This document shows positions 56,107 to 64,000 of a DNA stretch of 64,000 bases, piece by piece; positions within the stretch are counted from its first letter, which is position 1; each line of letters opens with the position of its first letter. Both the position numbers and the translations under genes were made by a program. The notes under the pieces are model-generated. The model saw nothing but the letters and a program-made list of their open reading frames with translations, was not told the origin of the DNA and ran no database searches. The stretch lies in contig NZ_BALE01000048.1 of assembly GCF_000963885.1 (NCBI RefSeq), positions 1 to 64,000 of the forward strand, read 5' to 3'. This DNA comes from Tanticharoenia sakaeratensis NBRC 103193. GTDB lineage: Bacteria; Pseudomonadota; Alphaproteobacteria; Acetobacterales; Acetobacteraceae.

Positions 56107-56819
56107 AGCCGATTGTCCGGCTTGAAGACTGGCATTCTGTCTGATGCGCTTTTGTCTGAAAATGTCCGACGAATACGAACCCGCGCATCGACATACGGGC
56201 AGAGGCTGAAGGGAAAATGAGCCCCGCATTCGTCGGACAGCCATAACGGGAGCCGCCTGAAGAGATAATGCGCTGGAACTGTCGGGAAAACATGGCAGAG
56301 GGAGCGTGTCAGACCCGCCTCTCGCACGCCATAAATGCCACTGCATCTCTCCCGATCTTATCGCGAACGTAGTCGGGTCATATTTTCGCTTTTTCCTGAG
56401 CGTCCAAGCAATTATGAAGATTCCGCTCCGACGCGCCATGACCAGAAAGAGGATCGATTTCCGGACAGCACCGGACGCAGGTCCATCATGCGTACGGTCT
56501 GGCGGAAACGCTCGGCTATCCGCAGCCTGAATGTCACGCCAGCCGGCGCTGACGAACGGCTAGAATTCTCGCTGTCGAAGTCAGAAGGCAACCCGCATCA
56601 GTTCTGCAGCAGCTTCCGTCGACCAGCGCTTTGCCTGCAGCAGGAATCATGCGTCGTCAAACGGCCGGGCGTGAGTGGGCGTTCTGCCAGAAAGCAGGCG
56701 AGCGTGAAAAAGATCCTTTTCTACGAAACATGTTTCTTCCAGGCGAAATCGCGACCCGACGCTCTTCGGGCCTTCCTACCGGTAATACCGCAGGCCCGAC
56801 ACGAAGTGCGTAACGCCCG
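56107..56819. other. 713-bp gap
   Basis: The gap lies between convergent GT61 and MFS genes. It is AT-richer than average and has short frames on both strands with no recognisable domain. No terminator of standard form is seen. Confidence 0.35.
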
Positions 56820-58177
56820 TCAGGTGCTGATCTCCTCCAGTTCCTGCCCAGGCGGGATCTTGCGGAACAGGACCGTGATCCACAGGCCCAGAGGAACGAT
56901 CACCGCAAGCACCAGCCACGTCATGTAAGGCGGAGACGAGGCACTGAGGATCATCCACAGCACGGTGCCCACCATGAACCCCAGGACCTGGACCGCGCTG
57001 AGAAAACCGATCGCCGTGCCGCGAACCCGGGTCGGGAAGCTCTCGCCCTGATAGGCGTAGCCGGCACCGGACCATGTTCCATTCGTTGCCTGGTAAAGGC
57101 AGAAATAGACGATGGCGACCAGCCAGTGTGCCTGTACGAGAAGGAACAACAGGCTCAGCGGCGCGACCAGCGCGCTCGTCCAGATGATCACCTCACGCCT
57201 GCCGTATTTCTCGCCAAGCATGCCGCCGAGCACGTAGAAGAAGAAGCCGATGCCGCCGCTGACCAGCATCAGTGTGCTGGCCGACGCGCTCGAGAAATGT
57301 TTGAAATTGGTGAGCCAGTAGGTGATGTAGAAATTCGAGGCGACGAAGCTCGTGGCGTAGATCAGCCAGGCGCAGGACAGGACCACGAGTTGACGGCGCA
57401 CAGGGCCGGGCGTCAGAAAAAGCTCTTTCAGGCTCACGCGTTCGAGCGCTGCCACATCCACATCATGATGCTGCACCAGATGTGCCACAGCGTCCGCATT
57501 GCCTGCGCGCTGTGCCTCCCGAACGTCCTGCAGGTGTTCGAAGCGCTCGGACTCCCGGATGAAGAACCGTCCGGCAATGACCGCAACCAGCGGAAGAACG
57601 CCGAGCAGGAAGACGAACCGCCAGCCATACTGCCCGAATGCCAGATAGACGCCCGAGGCGAGGAACACGCCGATCGGCCAGCCGCCCTGCACGATGGAAT
57701 AAAGAAAACCCCGGCGCGCTGCTGGAACCTGCTCGTTCACAATCGTGATCGAGACAGCGAGTTCGGCGTAGGCCAGTCCCGACGCCAGCGCGCGCACGAT
57801 CACGAGCTGCCAGAAATCCTGCACGAAATAGGTAAGCCCGGTGAAAACGGCGCTGCCCGTCAGGCAGATCATCCAGACCTTGCGCCGACCGAACGTGTCC
57901 ATGCCATAACCGGCAAAGATCGTGATGCAGAACTGCGCCCCGTAAACGAAGAAGCCGAGCGTGCCGAGGCCGGTCTGCGAAATAGCAGGCTCGTCGCGAT
58001 GTCCGGCAGCGCCAGCACCAGCAGATTGACGTCATAGGACGCAAGCGCCCACCCCGCGAGCGCCATGACGACCAGATAGACGATATAACGATCCTGTTTC
58101 ACCGGCGTCCCGACCAAGGCGCCGCCAGACTGCGGCACGGAGCCAGGCATCGGAGACGCGTGCGAAAATTTCGCCAT
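56820..58177 (-). pseudogene. MFS transporter with a single-base frameshift
   Basis: Two overlapping minus-strand frames together make one MFS protein of about 450 aa. The first (ATG 58177) codes MAKFSHASPMPG through the first helix to VLALPDIATSLL, and the second continues ISQTGLGTLGFFVYGAQF with helices 2-12 to the stop at 56820. Adding one G at about 57985 restores SLAISQTGLG in one frame. The GMDTFGRRKVW loop is the MFS signature between helices 2 and 3. Substrate unknown; an aromatic or organic acid symporter is plausible. Its end lies 30 bp before the SMP-30 lactonase start in the same direction, suggesting a shared operon. Sequencing error cannot be excluded. Confidence 0.75.
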
Positions 58178-58207
58178 GGCGTATCATCCTGTCGATTTGA
58201 GAAAGGG

Positions 58208-59122
58208 TCAGAACGTCCGGGTGCCATTGTCAAAAAGATAGACGCTGTAAAGCGATGTCGTGCCGCAGATGTACAGACGATTGCGCAGGGGACCGCCGAA
58301 ACAGACATTGGCGACCGTCTCCGGGACACGGATCTTTCCGATCAGCGTTCCGTCGGTTGCGATGCAGTGAACGCCATCCTCCGCACTGCTCCAGATGCGC
58401 GCCCCCTCGTCGATCCTGAAACCGTCGAACAGACCGGCCGTGCAATCGGCGAACACCTCGCCTCCGGACAGACTTTTTTCGTTCCGGACATCGAAAACCC
58501 GGATATGGGCGGGATGGCGATCGTCATGCGTGCGGCCTGTGTCGCTCACATAGAGCCTGGTTTCATCAGGCGAGAAGGCCAGCCCGTTCGGCTTGATGAA
58601 ATCGTCCGCCACGATGGAAAGTTCGCCCGTCTGCGGGTCGATCCGATAGACGTGCGACCGGCCGATCTCGCTTTCCGCGCGACCGCCTTCGTAATCACTG
58701 TCGATCCCGTACGTAGGATCTGTAAACCAGATCGAGCCGTCCGATCTGACCACGACATCATTGGGACTGTTCAGACGCCGTCCGTCATAGCGATCCGCAA
58801 GTACCGTGATGCTCCCGTCGAATTCGGTCCGTGTAACCCGGCGCGCGCGATGTTCGCACGTCACGAGGCGTCCGGCCCTGTCGAGCGTGTTTCCGTTGGA
58901 GTTATTCGACGGCTGCCGGAATACGGCGGCGGTCCCGCTGCATTCGTCGTAGCGCATCATTCGGTCATTCGGGATGTCCGACCAGACGAGATAGCGCCCG
59001 GCCGGAAAATAGGCGGGCCCTTCCGCCCATCGACATCCGGTGGCCAGCGTCTCGACATGGGCGGTCGGATTGAACAGACGGCGAAAGCGCTCGTCCAGAA
59101 CTTCGTAAGGACTATCCCGCAT
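58208..59122 (-). CDS. SMP-30/gluconolactonase family protein
   Basis: The 304-aa six-bladed beta-propeller has the metal-binding features of the family: CRWAEGPAYFP with the first Glu, NGNTLDRAGRLVTCEH, LNSPNDVVVRSDGSIWFTDP and KPNGLAFSPDETRLYVSDTG. It hydrolyses aldonolactones such as glucono-1,5-lactone, which arise in periplasmic sugar oxidation. No signal peptide is seen from the ATG 59122. It precedes the frameshifted transporter in the same direction. Confidence 0.85.
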   Translation of the reverse strand: MRDSPYEVLDERFRRLFNPTAHVETLATGCRWAEGPAYFPAGRYLVWSDIPNDRMMRYDECSGTAAVFRQPSNNSNGNTLDRAGRLVTCEHRARRVTRTEFDGSITVLADRYDGRRLNSPNDVVVRSDGSIWFTDPTYGIDSDYEGGRAESEIGRSHVYRIDPQTGELSIVADDFIKPNGLAFSPDETRLYVSDTGRTHDDRHPAHIRVFDVRNEKSLSGGEVFADCTAGLFDGFRIDEGARIWSSAEDGVHCIATDGTLIGKIRVPETVANVCFGGPLRNRLYICGTTSLYSVYLFDNGTRTF

Positions 59123-59247
59123 GATGGCAGATGACCTCGGTTGGGGTCCGGTTCGGACCAGTCCGCGAGGCTTAAAAGATTAACTTTTGGACATCCAATA
59201 TCGTTTACGAAAGCCCCGATCGGAATTTCCGATTGCGCGGATCGTCG

Positions 59248-60228
59248 TCAGACGATGGATTCCAGCGGTTCCACATCATGGAAGCGCGCGTAGTCGACGA
59301 CGACATGGCCATCCTCGCGATGGCTCACCATGCCGGCAAACCTGTGGTGATGGGCGATGTGCTCGAAACTGTAGGCAGTGCGGGCAAATACGCCCTGCGC
59401 CGTGATTTCGTCCGTTCCCGCGACCGTCACGATGATCTCGGCGTCTCCCTCTTCCAGCTGGGTCAGGGCACGACCATGCAAGGGGCTGTTCTCGTCGATC
59501 ACATGCGCGGCATGGAACACGAATCTCAGGATCGGGGCATGGGACTGCACCAGCTTCAGCGGGATGAACTGGCGCATGAGACGACCGGCTTCGTCGCGCG
59601 CGAGAAGTGCCAGCGTGACTTCGATATCCATCGCCAGAATCAGGCTCCGGCGGCAATTGGCGATCCGGACCTCGAGGATCGGCACGCCTTCCTCGCGCCC
59701 CAGAACCGCGCGCCTGCTGAACAGGATCCGCGCACGCGGCCGGGAAAACCGCGCGAACACGAGGCCGGTGCCCAAGGCATTGAACATCATGCCCACCAGC
59801 ACCTCGACCGATACGATGGTGTTGGCGACCGGTCCCACAGGCGCCATCAGACCATAGCCGACAGTCGAGAGCGTCTGGACGCTGAAAAAGAAACAGTCGC
59901 TGAACATGCCCGGCCGCGTGTTGGCAATGCCGCCGGGCATCCGGAAATACAGTTCGCCGAAGAACAGGTTGACGACGATGTACAGCAGCAGCGAGCCCCA
60001 GAAGAAACGCCACCAGCTTGCCGTCAGTGCGGTATGATAGAGATCCGTGAACACGCCATGGTTCAGTCCGACCCGCACCACGTCATCGCGGCCGTTTTCC
60101 TCAAGAACGTGCGCGCGCACGCGATCGACGGCACCGGGCATGGTGCGCGTGCCTCGTTTGCGCCAGGCAAATTGGCGGTTCTTGCGCAACCCAGATCTCC
60201 GTTCCGATTCGACCGGAGGATGTAACAC
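59248..60228 (-). CDS. Inward-rectifier potassium channel (KirBac family)
   Basis: The 326-aa protein has an N-terminal cytoplasmic part, two membrane helices (about residues 72-92 and 130-155) around the selectivity filter TVGYG (122-126), and a C-terminal immunoglobulin-like cytoplasmic domain beginning near FSRPRARILFS. This is the KirBac layout (about 333 aa in KirBac1.1). It passes potassium through the inner membrane. The start may be ATG 60228 or ATG 60141 (MPGAVDRV). It is followed 125 bp later by the lactonase gene. Confidence 0.88.
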   Translation of the reverse strand: MLHPPVESERRSGLRKNRQFAWRKRGTRTMPGAVDRVRAHVLEENGRDDVVRVGLNHGVFTDLYHTALTASWWRFFWGSLLLYIVVNLFFGELYFRMPGGIANTRPGMFSDCFFFSVQTLSTVGYGLMAPVGPVANTIVSVEVLVGMMFNALGTGLVFARFSRPRARILFSRRAVLGREEGVPILEVRIANCRRSLILAMDIEVTLALLARDEAGRLMRQFIPLKLVQSHAPILRFVFHAAHVIDENSPLHGRALTQLEEGDAEIIVTVAGTDEITAQGVFARTAYSFEHIAHHHRFAGMVSHREDGHVVVDYARFHDVEPLESIV

Positions 60229-60281
60229 ACTATGTCAGGGGCCGCCGTGTCGCCCGGCGCACGGGAGCCATGCGCGGGCGA

Positions 60282-60881
60282 TCAGTCGTGACACACGCGC
60301 ATCAGGTGGTCGCGCACGAGCGGACACCAGTCCCGTAGCAGATCGCGGCCTGCCTCCTCCGCTTCCTCGGTCCGGATCGCAAGCGCGCCTTTCATTAACT
60401 GCCGCAGGACACGGGTCGCGCTGTCCAGCCGTGCACCATCGAGCGCAGGGGCGGCTGCGCGCAGGACACGCGCCAGACCGTCGTAGAACGATTGGCGCAG
60501 GATGGTCCGGCTATACGGCCCCTCGCGCCGCGCATCGGCGAGGGTCGCCATGGCTGCCTGATCGATGCCGGAACGGGCCGTGACCGCGACGAGCCGCCAC
60601 GCCAGATCGTCCAGCGTCAGGCCCGGCGCCTCCTCGGCGACCTGCGCCAGCACCTCGGCCATACCTTCGGCATAGCGTTGCAGCAGGCTGTCGGCGAGGC
60701 TCTCCTTGGTCGGGAAGAAGCGGTACAGCGACCCGATCGCCGTGCCCGACCGGGCGGCAATCTCGGTCATGGTCGTCCCGTCGAAGCCGCGCTCGGCAAA
60801 AAGGGCAATCGCAGCCTCGCTGATCGCCTGAACACGCAGGCGTCCGCGCTGCCGCTTCGGGGCAAGGGATGGCAGGGACAT
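60282..60881 (-). CDS. TetR family transcriptional regulator
   Basis: The 199-aa protein carries a TetR helix-turn-helix (ALFAERGFDGTTMTEIAARSGTAIGSLYRFFPTKESL, seen in part, residues 26-62) and a helical C-terminal domain. It lies between the isochorismatase-like gene and the KirBac gene, all on the minus strand. Its target and ligand are unknown. Confidence 0.85.
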   Translation of the reverse strand: MSLPSLAPKRQRGRLRVQAISEAAIALFAERGFDGTTMTEIAARSGTAIGSLYRFFPTKESLADSLLQRYAEGMAEVLAQVAEEAPGLTLDDLAWRLVAVTARSGIDQAAMATLADARREGPYSRTILRQSFYDGLARVLRAAAPALDGARLDSATRVLRQLMKGALAIRTEEAEEAGRDLLRDWCPLVRDHLMRVCHD

Positions 60882-61015
60882 GCAGGGCGATCCGCGGCTT
60901 TCGGAGAAAGAACAACGGATCGTCGCATATCATCGGTATCCGTGCGGAGCCAGTTCCGGAGTGCACCGCCGCAAAGCGCCCCAATTGCGGGTCTGGCCGC
61001 CCGGCGGCCTTTCGT

Positions 61016-61591
61016 TCAGTTGTCCGCCAACGTGACCGATGCGGCGTCGGTAATGCGCGAAATGCGCGGCAGGATCGCCTTGAAGGCCATCTCGTGCAGT
61101 TCGGCGCTCATCGTCGTGCAGCCATCCTCGACGACGACCACGTCGTAATCCAGCTCCCACGCATGGCGGGCTGTGGACTCGACACCGAAATTGGTCGCGA
61201 TCCCCGCCAGAACGATCGTGCGGATGCCCCGCCTGCGAAGCTGCTGGTCCAGCGGCGTGCCGGTGAACGCGCCCCATTGCCGTTTGAAAACGACGAGGTC
61301 GCCAGGTGCCTGGAGGTTGTCGACGAGATCGCTCCAGTCGGCAGGCAGGCCGCCCGGCGGGCCCGACAGAGGGGCATCGACGTTCTGCGGCGGCGCATCG
61401 GCGAAATCCGGCGCGAAGCCGACATGGACCAGAACCACGGGCGCACCGGCCGCGCGGAACTTCTCGGCCAGCGCCTGGCCGGTCTGCACGACCTCAGGCC
61501 CGGTACGGGGCGAGAGGTGGTCCATCCCGACGATGCCTTTCTGCAGGTCGATCAGGACAAGCGCTGTTTCGCGCGGGTTGAAGGCTGGCAT
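61016..61591 (-). CDS. Isochorismatase-like hydrolase without the catalytic cysteine
   Basis: The 191-aa protein has the family core: LVLIDLQKGIVG with Asp15, VFKRQWGAFTGTPLD with the conserved Lys near residue 104, and GIATNFGVESTARHAWELDYDVVVVEDG. The position usually held by the nucleophilic Cys is Gly (TNFGV), as in non-cysteine members such as PhzD-type isochorismatases. It should hydrolyse a vinyl ether or small ester-like substrate rather than an amide. It lies downstream of a sugar transporter on the same strand (130-bp gap). Confidence 0.82.
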   Translation of the reverse strand: MPAFNPRETALVLIDLQKGIVGMDHLSPRTGPEVVQTGQALAEKFRAAGAPVVLVHVGFAPDFADAPPQNVDAPLSGPPGGLPADWSDLVDNLQAPGDLVVFKRQWGAFTGTPLDQQLRRRGIRTIVLAGIATNFGVESTARHAWELDYDVVVVEDGCTTMSAELHEMAFKAILPRISRITDAASVTLADN

Positions 61592-61721
61592 TGCGTTGTC
61601 TCCGGTATCCAGGGTCGGATACGAGAGATAGTTGAGGATTTCCTCTCAAAACTCAAGAGGGACGCGCCAGTGAATCCGAGGGCGCGCTGGGCGCACCCCC
61701 AGGAAACGGTTCTCCATGCGC

Positions 61722-63056
61722 TCAGAGCATGGCCTGAGCGGCCGTATCGGCAACCGGAACCTGCGTGTCGCCCTGACGACGCAGGACAAGGCCATAGATC
61801 ATGATGGCCAGATAGCTGGGCAGGACAAGCAGGGTAAACGCAGCCTGGAATCCGCAAAGCGGTGTCAGGGCAACGAACAATTGCGGCATGACGGCCCCGC
61901 CACAGAAGGCCATGACAAGCAGCGACGATGCCAGCGCCGTACGGTCGCCCGCGCCCCGGATCGCCATCGGAAACAGCGCCGGGATGATCATCGCATTCGC
62001 GAAGCCCAGCAGCGCCACGAGCAGGACCGCCACGTAGCCCGAAGCCGCCCAGGCCAGCACCGAAAGCACGGCGCCCAGCCCGCAGCAGACCTCCATGTAG
62101 CGCTCCTGCGACAGAAGACGCGGAGTTACGACGAGGCCCAGCAGATAGCCCGCCAGCATGGCGCCGAGCGTGAGGGCCGTGAAGAACTTGGTCTGGTCCA
62201 GCGGCAGGCCGAAGCCCTGCCCGTAGGTCCCGATCGCATCCCCCGCCATGACCTCGACGCCGACATAGAGGAACATGACCGCAATACCCGGCCAGAGCCT
62301 CGCCGGGATCGCGGCGCCGGACAGACGCGCGTTCACCGTCTCGACCTCGAGATCGGGCAGCGAGGATCGCAGGACCACCACAGCCGCGATCACGAGCAGG
62401 ATCGCCATCCCGAGATAGGGCGCATGCAGCGCGCGGGTGAATCCGCCGAGGATCGCCCGGTGGGTCTCGGGGTCAGGTGCCGCGGCCAGACGGGCCGCCA
62501 CTCCGCCGACATCGCGCATGACGAGCAGACCCAGCACGATGGGCGCCACCATGCCCGCGAACTTGTTGCACACGCCCATGATCGCGATGCGCTGCGCCGC
62601 GCGCTCCGGCGGCCCCAGCAGGCTGACATAGGGGTTGATGGCGACCTGGAGGAGCGCAAGCCCGGCGCCCAGAACCAGCAATCCGGCCAGCGCGCCGGAA
62701 TAGCTCTGCCAAGCAATGAACTGCGCGAAGATCGCAACGCCTGCCGCCATTACGACCAGCGCGAGTGCCAGTCCGCGCTTGAGACCGGTCCGGCGCGCAA
62801 CGGCGGACGCCGGAAGCGAGAACAGAAGATAGGAGAGATAGAACACCATCGGCACGAGGAAAGCGTTCAGGTCCGTCAGGTGGAACGCCACCCGGACGAA
62901 GGAGATCAACGGCCCGTTCAGCCACGTCACGAAGCCGATGACAAAAAAAAGCCCGGCCATGAGCGCCAGCGGCACCCATCCGTAGGCGCCTGCCGGGCCC
63001 ATGCCGGACCTCGCGGGCGGGGCGATCGGGCGCCCCGATGTGGCGGCCCGCGTCAT
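61722..63056 (-). CDS. MFS sugar transporter, FucP/GluP-like
   Basis: The 444-aa protein has 12 helices with FFVIGFVTWLNGPLISF in helix 1, AFLVPMVFYLSYLLFSLPASAVARRTGLKRGL (in part) and NPYVSLLGPPERAAQRIAIMGVCNKFAGMVAPI, which are features of the fucose/glucose/galactose proton symporter group. ATG 63056 overlaps the stop of the SIS gene (ATGA), so the two are coupled. It imports a hexose, identity unknown. Confidence 0.85.
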   Translation of the reverse strand: MTRAATSGRPIAPPARSGMGPAGAYGWVPLALMAGLFFVIGFVTWLNGPLISFVRVAFHLTDLNAFLVPMVFYLSYLLFSLPASAVARRTGLKRGLALALVVMAAGVAIFAQFIAWQSYSGALAGLLVLGAGLALLQVAINPYVSLLGPPERAAQRIAIMGVCNKFAGMVAPIVLGLLVMRDVGGVAARLAAAPDPETHRAILGGFTRALHAPYLGMAILLVIAAVVVLRSSLPDLEVETVNARLSGAAIPARLWPGIAVMFLYVGVEVMAGDAIGTYGQGFGLPLDQTKFFTALTLGAMLAGYLLGLVVTPRLLSQERYMEVCCGLGAVLSVLAWAASGYVAVLLVALLGFANAMIIPALFPMAIRGAGDRTALASSLLVMAFCGGAVMPQLFVALTPLCGFQAAFTLLVLPSYLAIMIYGLVLRRQGDTQVPVADTAAQAML

Positions 63057-63688
63057 GGCACGCCGGCGCGTGGGCAAAGTGCGCGCTCCACCAGACCACA
63101 GACGACATGCGCCGCCGTGATGTGAAGTTGCTGGACGATCGGCGTCCAGTCCGAAGTGGCTTTCAACATGATGTCAGCCTCCAGCTCCGGCGCCGGGTTG
63201 GCGCAGGTGAATGCCACGGCAAGGACGCCCATCTCGCGCGCGGTTTCGAGCGCGCGCAGGACGTTGGGCGACCGACCCGACGTCGTGATGCCGAGAAAGA
63301 CGTCCCCGGGCCGTCCGAGAGCCGCGACCTGGCGCGCGAACAGCTCGGAAAACCCATAGTCGTTGCCGATCGCGGTCATGCTCGACGAATCGGTGGTCAG
63401 GGCGATCGCGGCGAGCGGGCGCCGGTCGTACATCAGGCGCGCCGTGAACTCGCCCGCGATATGCTGCGCATCGGCGGCACTGCCCCCGTTGCCTGCGACC
63501 AGCAGCTTGCCGCCCGCGGCCAGGGACTGCGTAATCCGCCCGGCCAGTTCGTGCATGACCGCGATCGCCGCCGTATCCTGCGCGAAATGCGCCATGCCCT
63601 CGGCCGACTGGCGCAGGAAATCGGAGACGAACCGTTCGTCGGTTTCGTTCGGCGACAGGATGGTCGACTGCGGCGCGAGATCGTTCAT
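63053..63688 (-). CDS. gmhA: Phosphoheptose isomerase-like SIS protein
   Basis: The 211-aa protein has the SIS fold with the GmhA-type motif AGNGGSAADAQHIAGEFTARL (residues 65-85, seen in part), ITTSGRSPNVLRALE, and HITAAHVVCGLVERALC with the conserved active-site His. GmhA converts sedoheptulose 7-phosphate to heptose 7-phosphate for LPS core synthesis. A different aldose/ketose substrate is possible, since it lies within sugar-transport genes and not with other heptose genes. Its stop overlaps the FucP-type transporter start. Confidence 0.8.
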   Translation of the reverse strand: MNDLAPQSTILSPNETDERFVSDFLRQSAEGMAHFAQDTAAIAVMHELAGRITQSLAAGGKLLVAGNGGSAADAQHIAGEFTARLMYDRRPLAAIALTTDSSSMTAIGNDYGFSELFARQVAALGRPGDVFLGITTSGRSPNVLRALETAREMGVLAVAFTCANPAPELEADIMLKATSDWTPIVQQLHITAAHVVCGLVERALCPRAGVP

Positions 63689-63751
63689 CCTGCCCTTCTA
63701 GCACAGCCCTGCGCGCCGCACAGACGGCGCCGGGAGAGGGTCTATTCAGGT

Positions 63752-64000
63752 TCAGCCATGGGTCAGCGTGGCTGCCGCATGCTGGGGAGCATGCTGGCGG
63801 TCGACGGGCGCGAACGTGCCGTTGCGCAGACGCGCTTCCAGTTCCTCGAGCGAATGGCCGCGCGTTTCGGGCACGTATCGCAGCACGAAGAAGAAGGCGA
63901 ACGCATTTACGGCCGCGAACAGGAGGAACGTGCCGCCCGCGCCCAGCATCTGCACCAGCGACAGCGTGGTCAGCGAGATGACGAAGTCAGCGCCCCAGTG
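63752..64000 (-). CDS. MFS sugar porter, C-terminal part (continues beyond window)
   Basis: The minus-strand frame enters from the right edge and ends at 63752, giving about 82 residues. It shows a last membrane helix (GTFLLFAAVNAFAFFFVLRYV) and PETRGHSLEELEARL, the PETRG signature at the end of sugar-porter MFS proteins. The rest lies outside. It precedes gmhA with a 63-bp gap in the same direction. Confidence 0.85.
   Translation of the reverse strand, partial: HWGADFVISLTTLSLVQMLGAGGTFLLFAAVNAFAFFFVLRYVPETRGHSLEELEARLRNGTFAPVDRQHAPQHAAATLTHG

Overview
The window reads as chromosomal DNA of an alphaproteobacterium, most likely an acetic acid bacterium (Acetobacteraceae). The evidence is high GC with strong third-position bias (which creates many long antisense open frames), an EF-P/epmA/epmB cluster followed by suhB and an OmpA-MotA-MotB-like triad, an extracellular levanase-type GH32 enzyme, and several sugar or aldonolactone uptake and oxidation genes. 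The genus cannot be fixed by reading alone. I saw no rRNA, tRNA, CRISPR array, intact insertion sequence or prophage.

Region 1-11.3 kb is mostly housekeeping. It holds a Gly/Trp-rich lipoprotein cut by the window edge, then the EF-P beta-lysylation set (epmA divergent from epmB, then efp). After these come an inositol monophosphatase, a three-gene envelope module (periplasmic OmpA-like protein, MotA/TolQ-like channel, MotB-like peptidoglycan binder), a lipid A acyltransferase, a DUF3311/sodium-solute symporter pair and a YigZ/IMPACT gene. A perfect 19-bp inverted repeat follows the envelope module.

Region 11.7-24 kb holds an 8-oxoguanine deaminase-like amidohydrolase, a YdeP-type molybdopterin oxidoreductase with a small divergent membrane protein, and an OmpW gene divergent from an Fe-S type Fnr regulator. 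A perfect TTGAT-N4-ATCAA box and a second palindrome lie between those two. An unrecognised 269-aa protein, radA, cardiolipin synthase and a GT22-like membrane mannosyltransferase follow.

Region 24-41 kb is metabolic and transport DNA: GH32 levanase/invertase, a membrane-anchored Mrr-like nuclease, and a four-gene siderophore receptor/PepSY operon behind a Fur-like box. Next are TetR and an acetaldehyde-type aldehyde dehydrogenase, an FAD amine-oxidase-like protein, an HAD phosphatase overlapping a 14-TM exporter, two small genes and a solitary heme oxygenase.

Region 41-54 kb has an AsmA protein, a translationally coupled phosphodiesterase lipoprotein and S1/P1 nuclease (probably nucleic-acid scavenging), ada, xdhC, ilvE, a GGDEF-degenerate EAL protein and a CopZ-like metallochaperone. 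Several gene-poor gaps of 0.4-1.1 kb lie here.

Region 54-64 kb has a GT61 glycosyltransferase whose 5' end looks frameshifted, then a run of minus-strand genes. These are a frameshifted MFS transporter, an SMP-30 lactonase, a KirBac channel, TetR, an isochorismatase-like hydrolase, a FucP-type sugar transporter, a GmhA-like SIS protein and a sugar porter cut by the window end. No clearly new multi-gene defence or mobile system was found. The most testable oddities are the Fnr/OmpW regulatory region, the membrane nuclease, the unknown 269-aa protein and the two single-base frameshifts.
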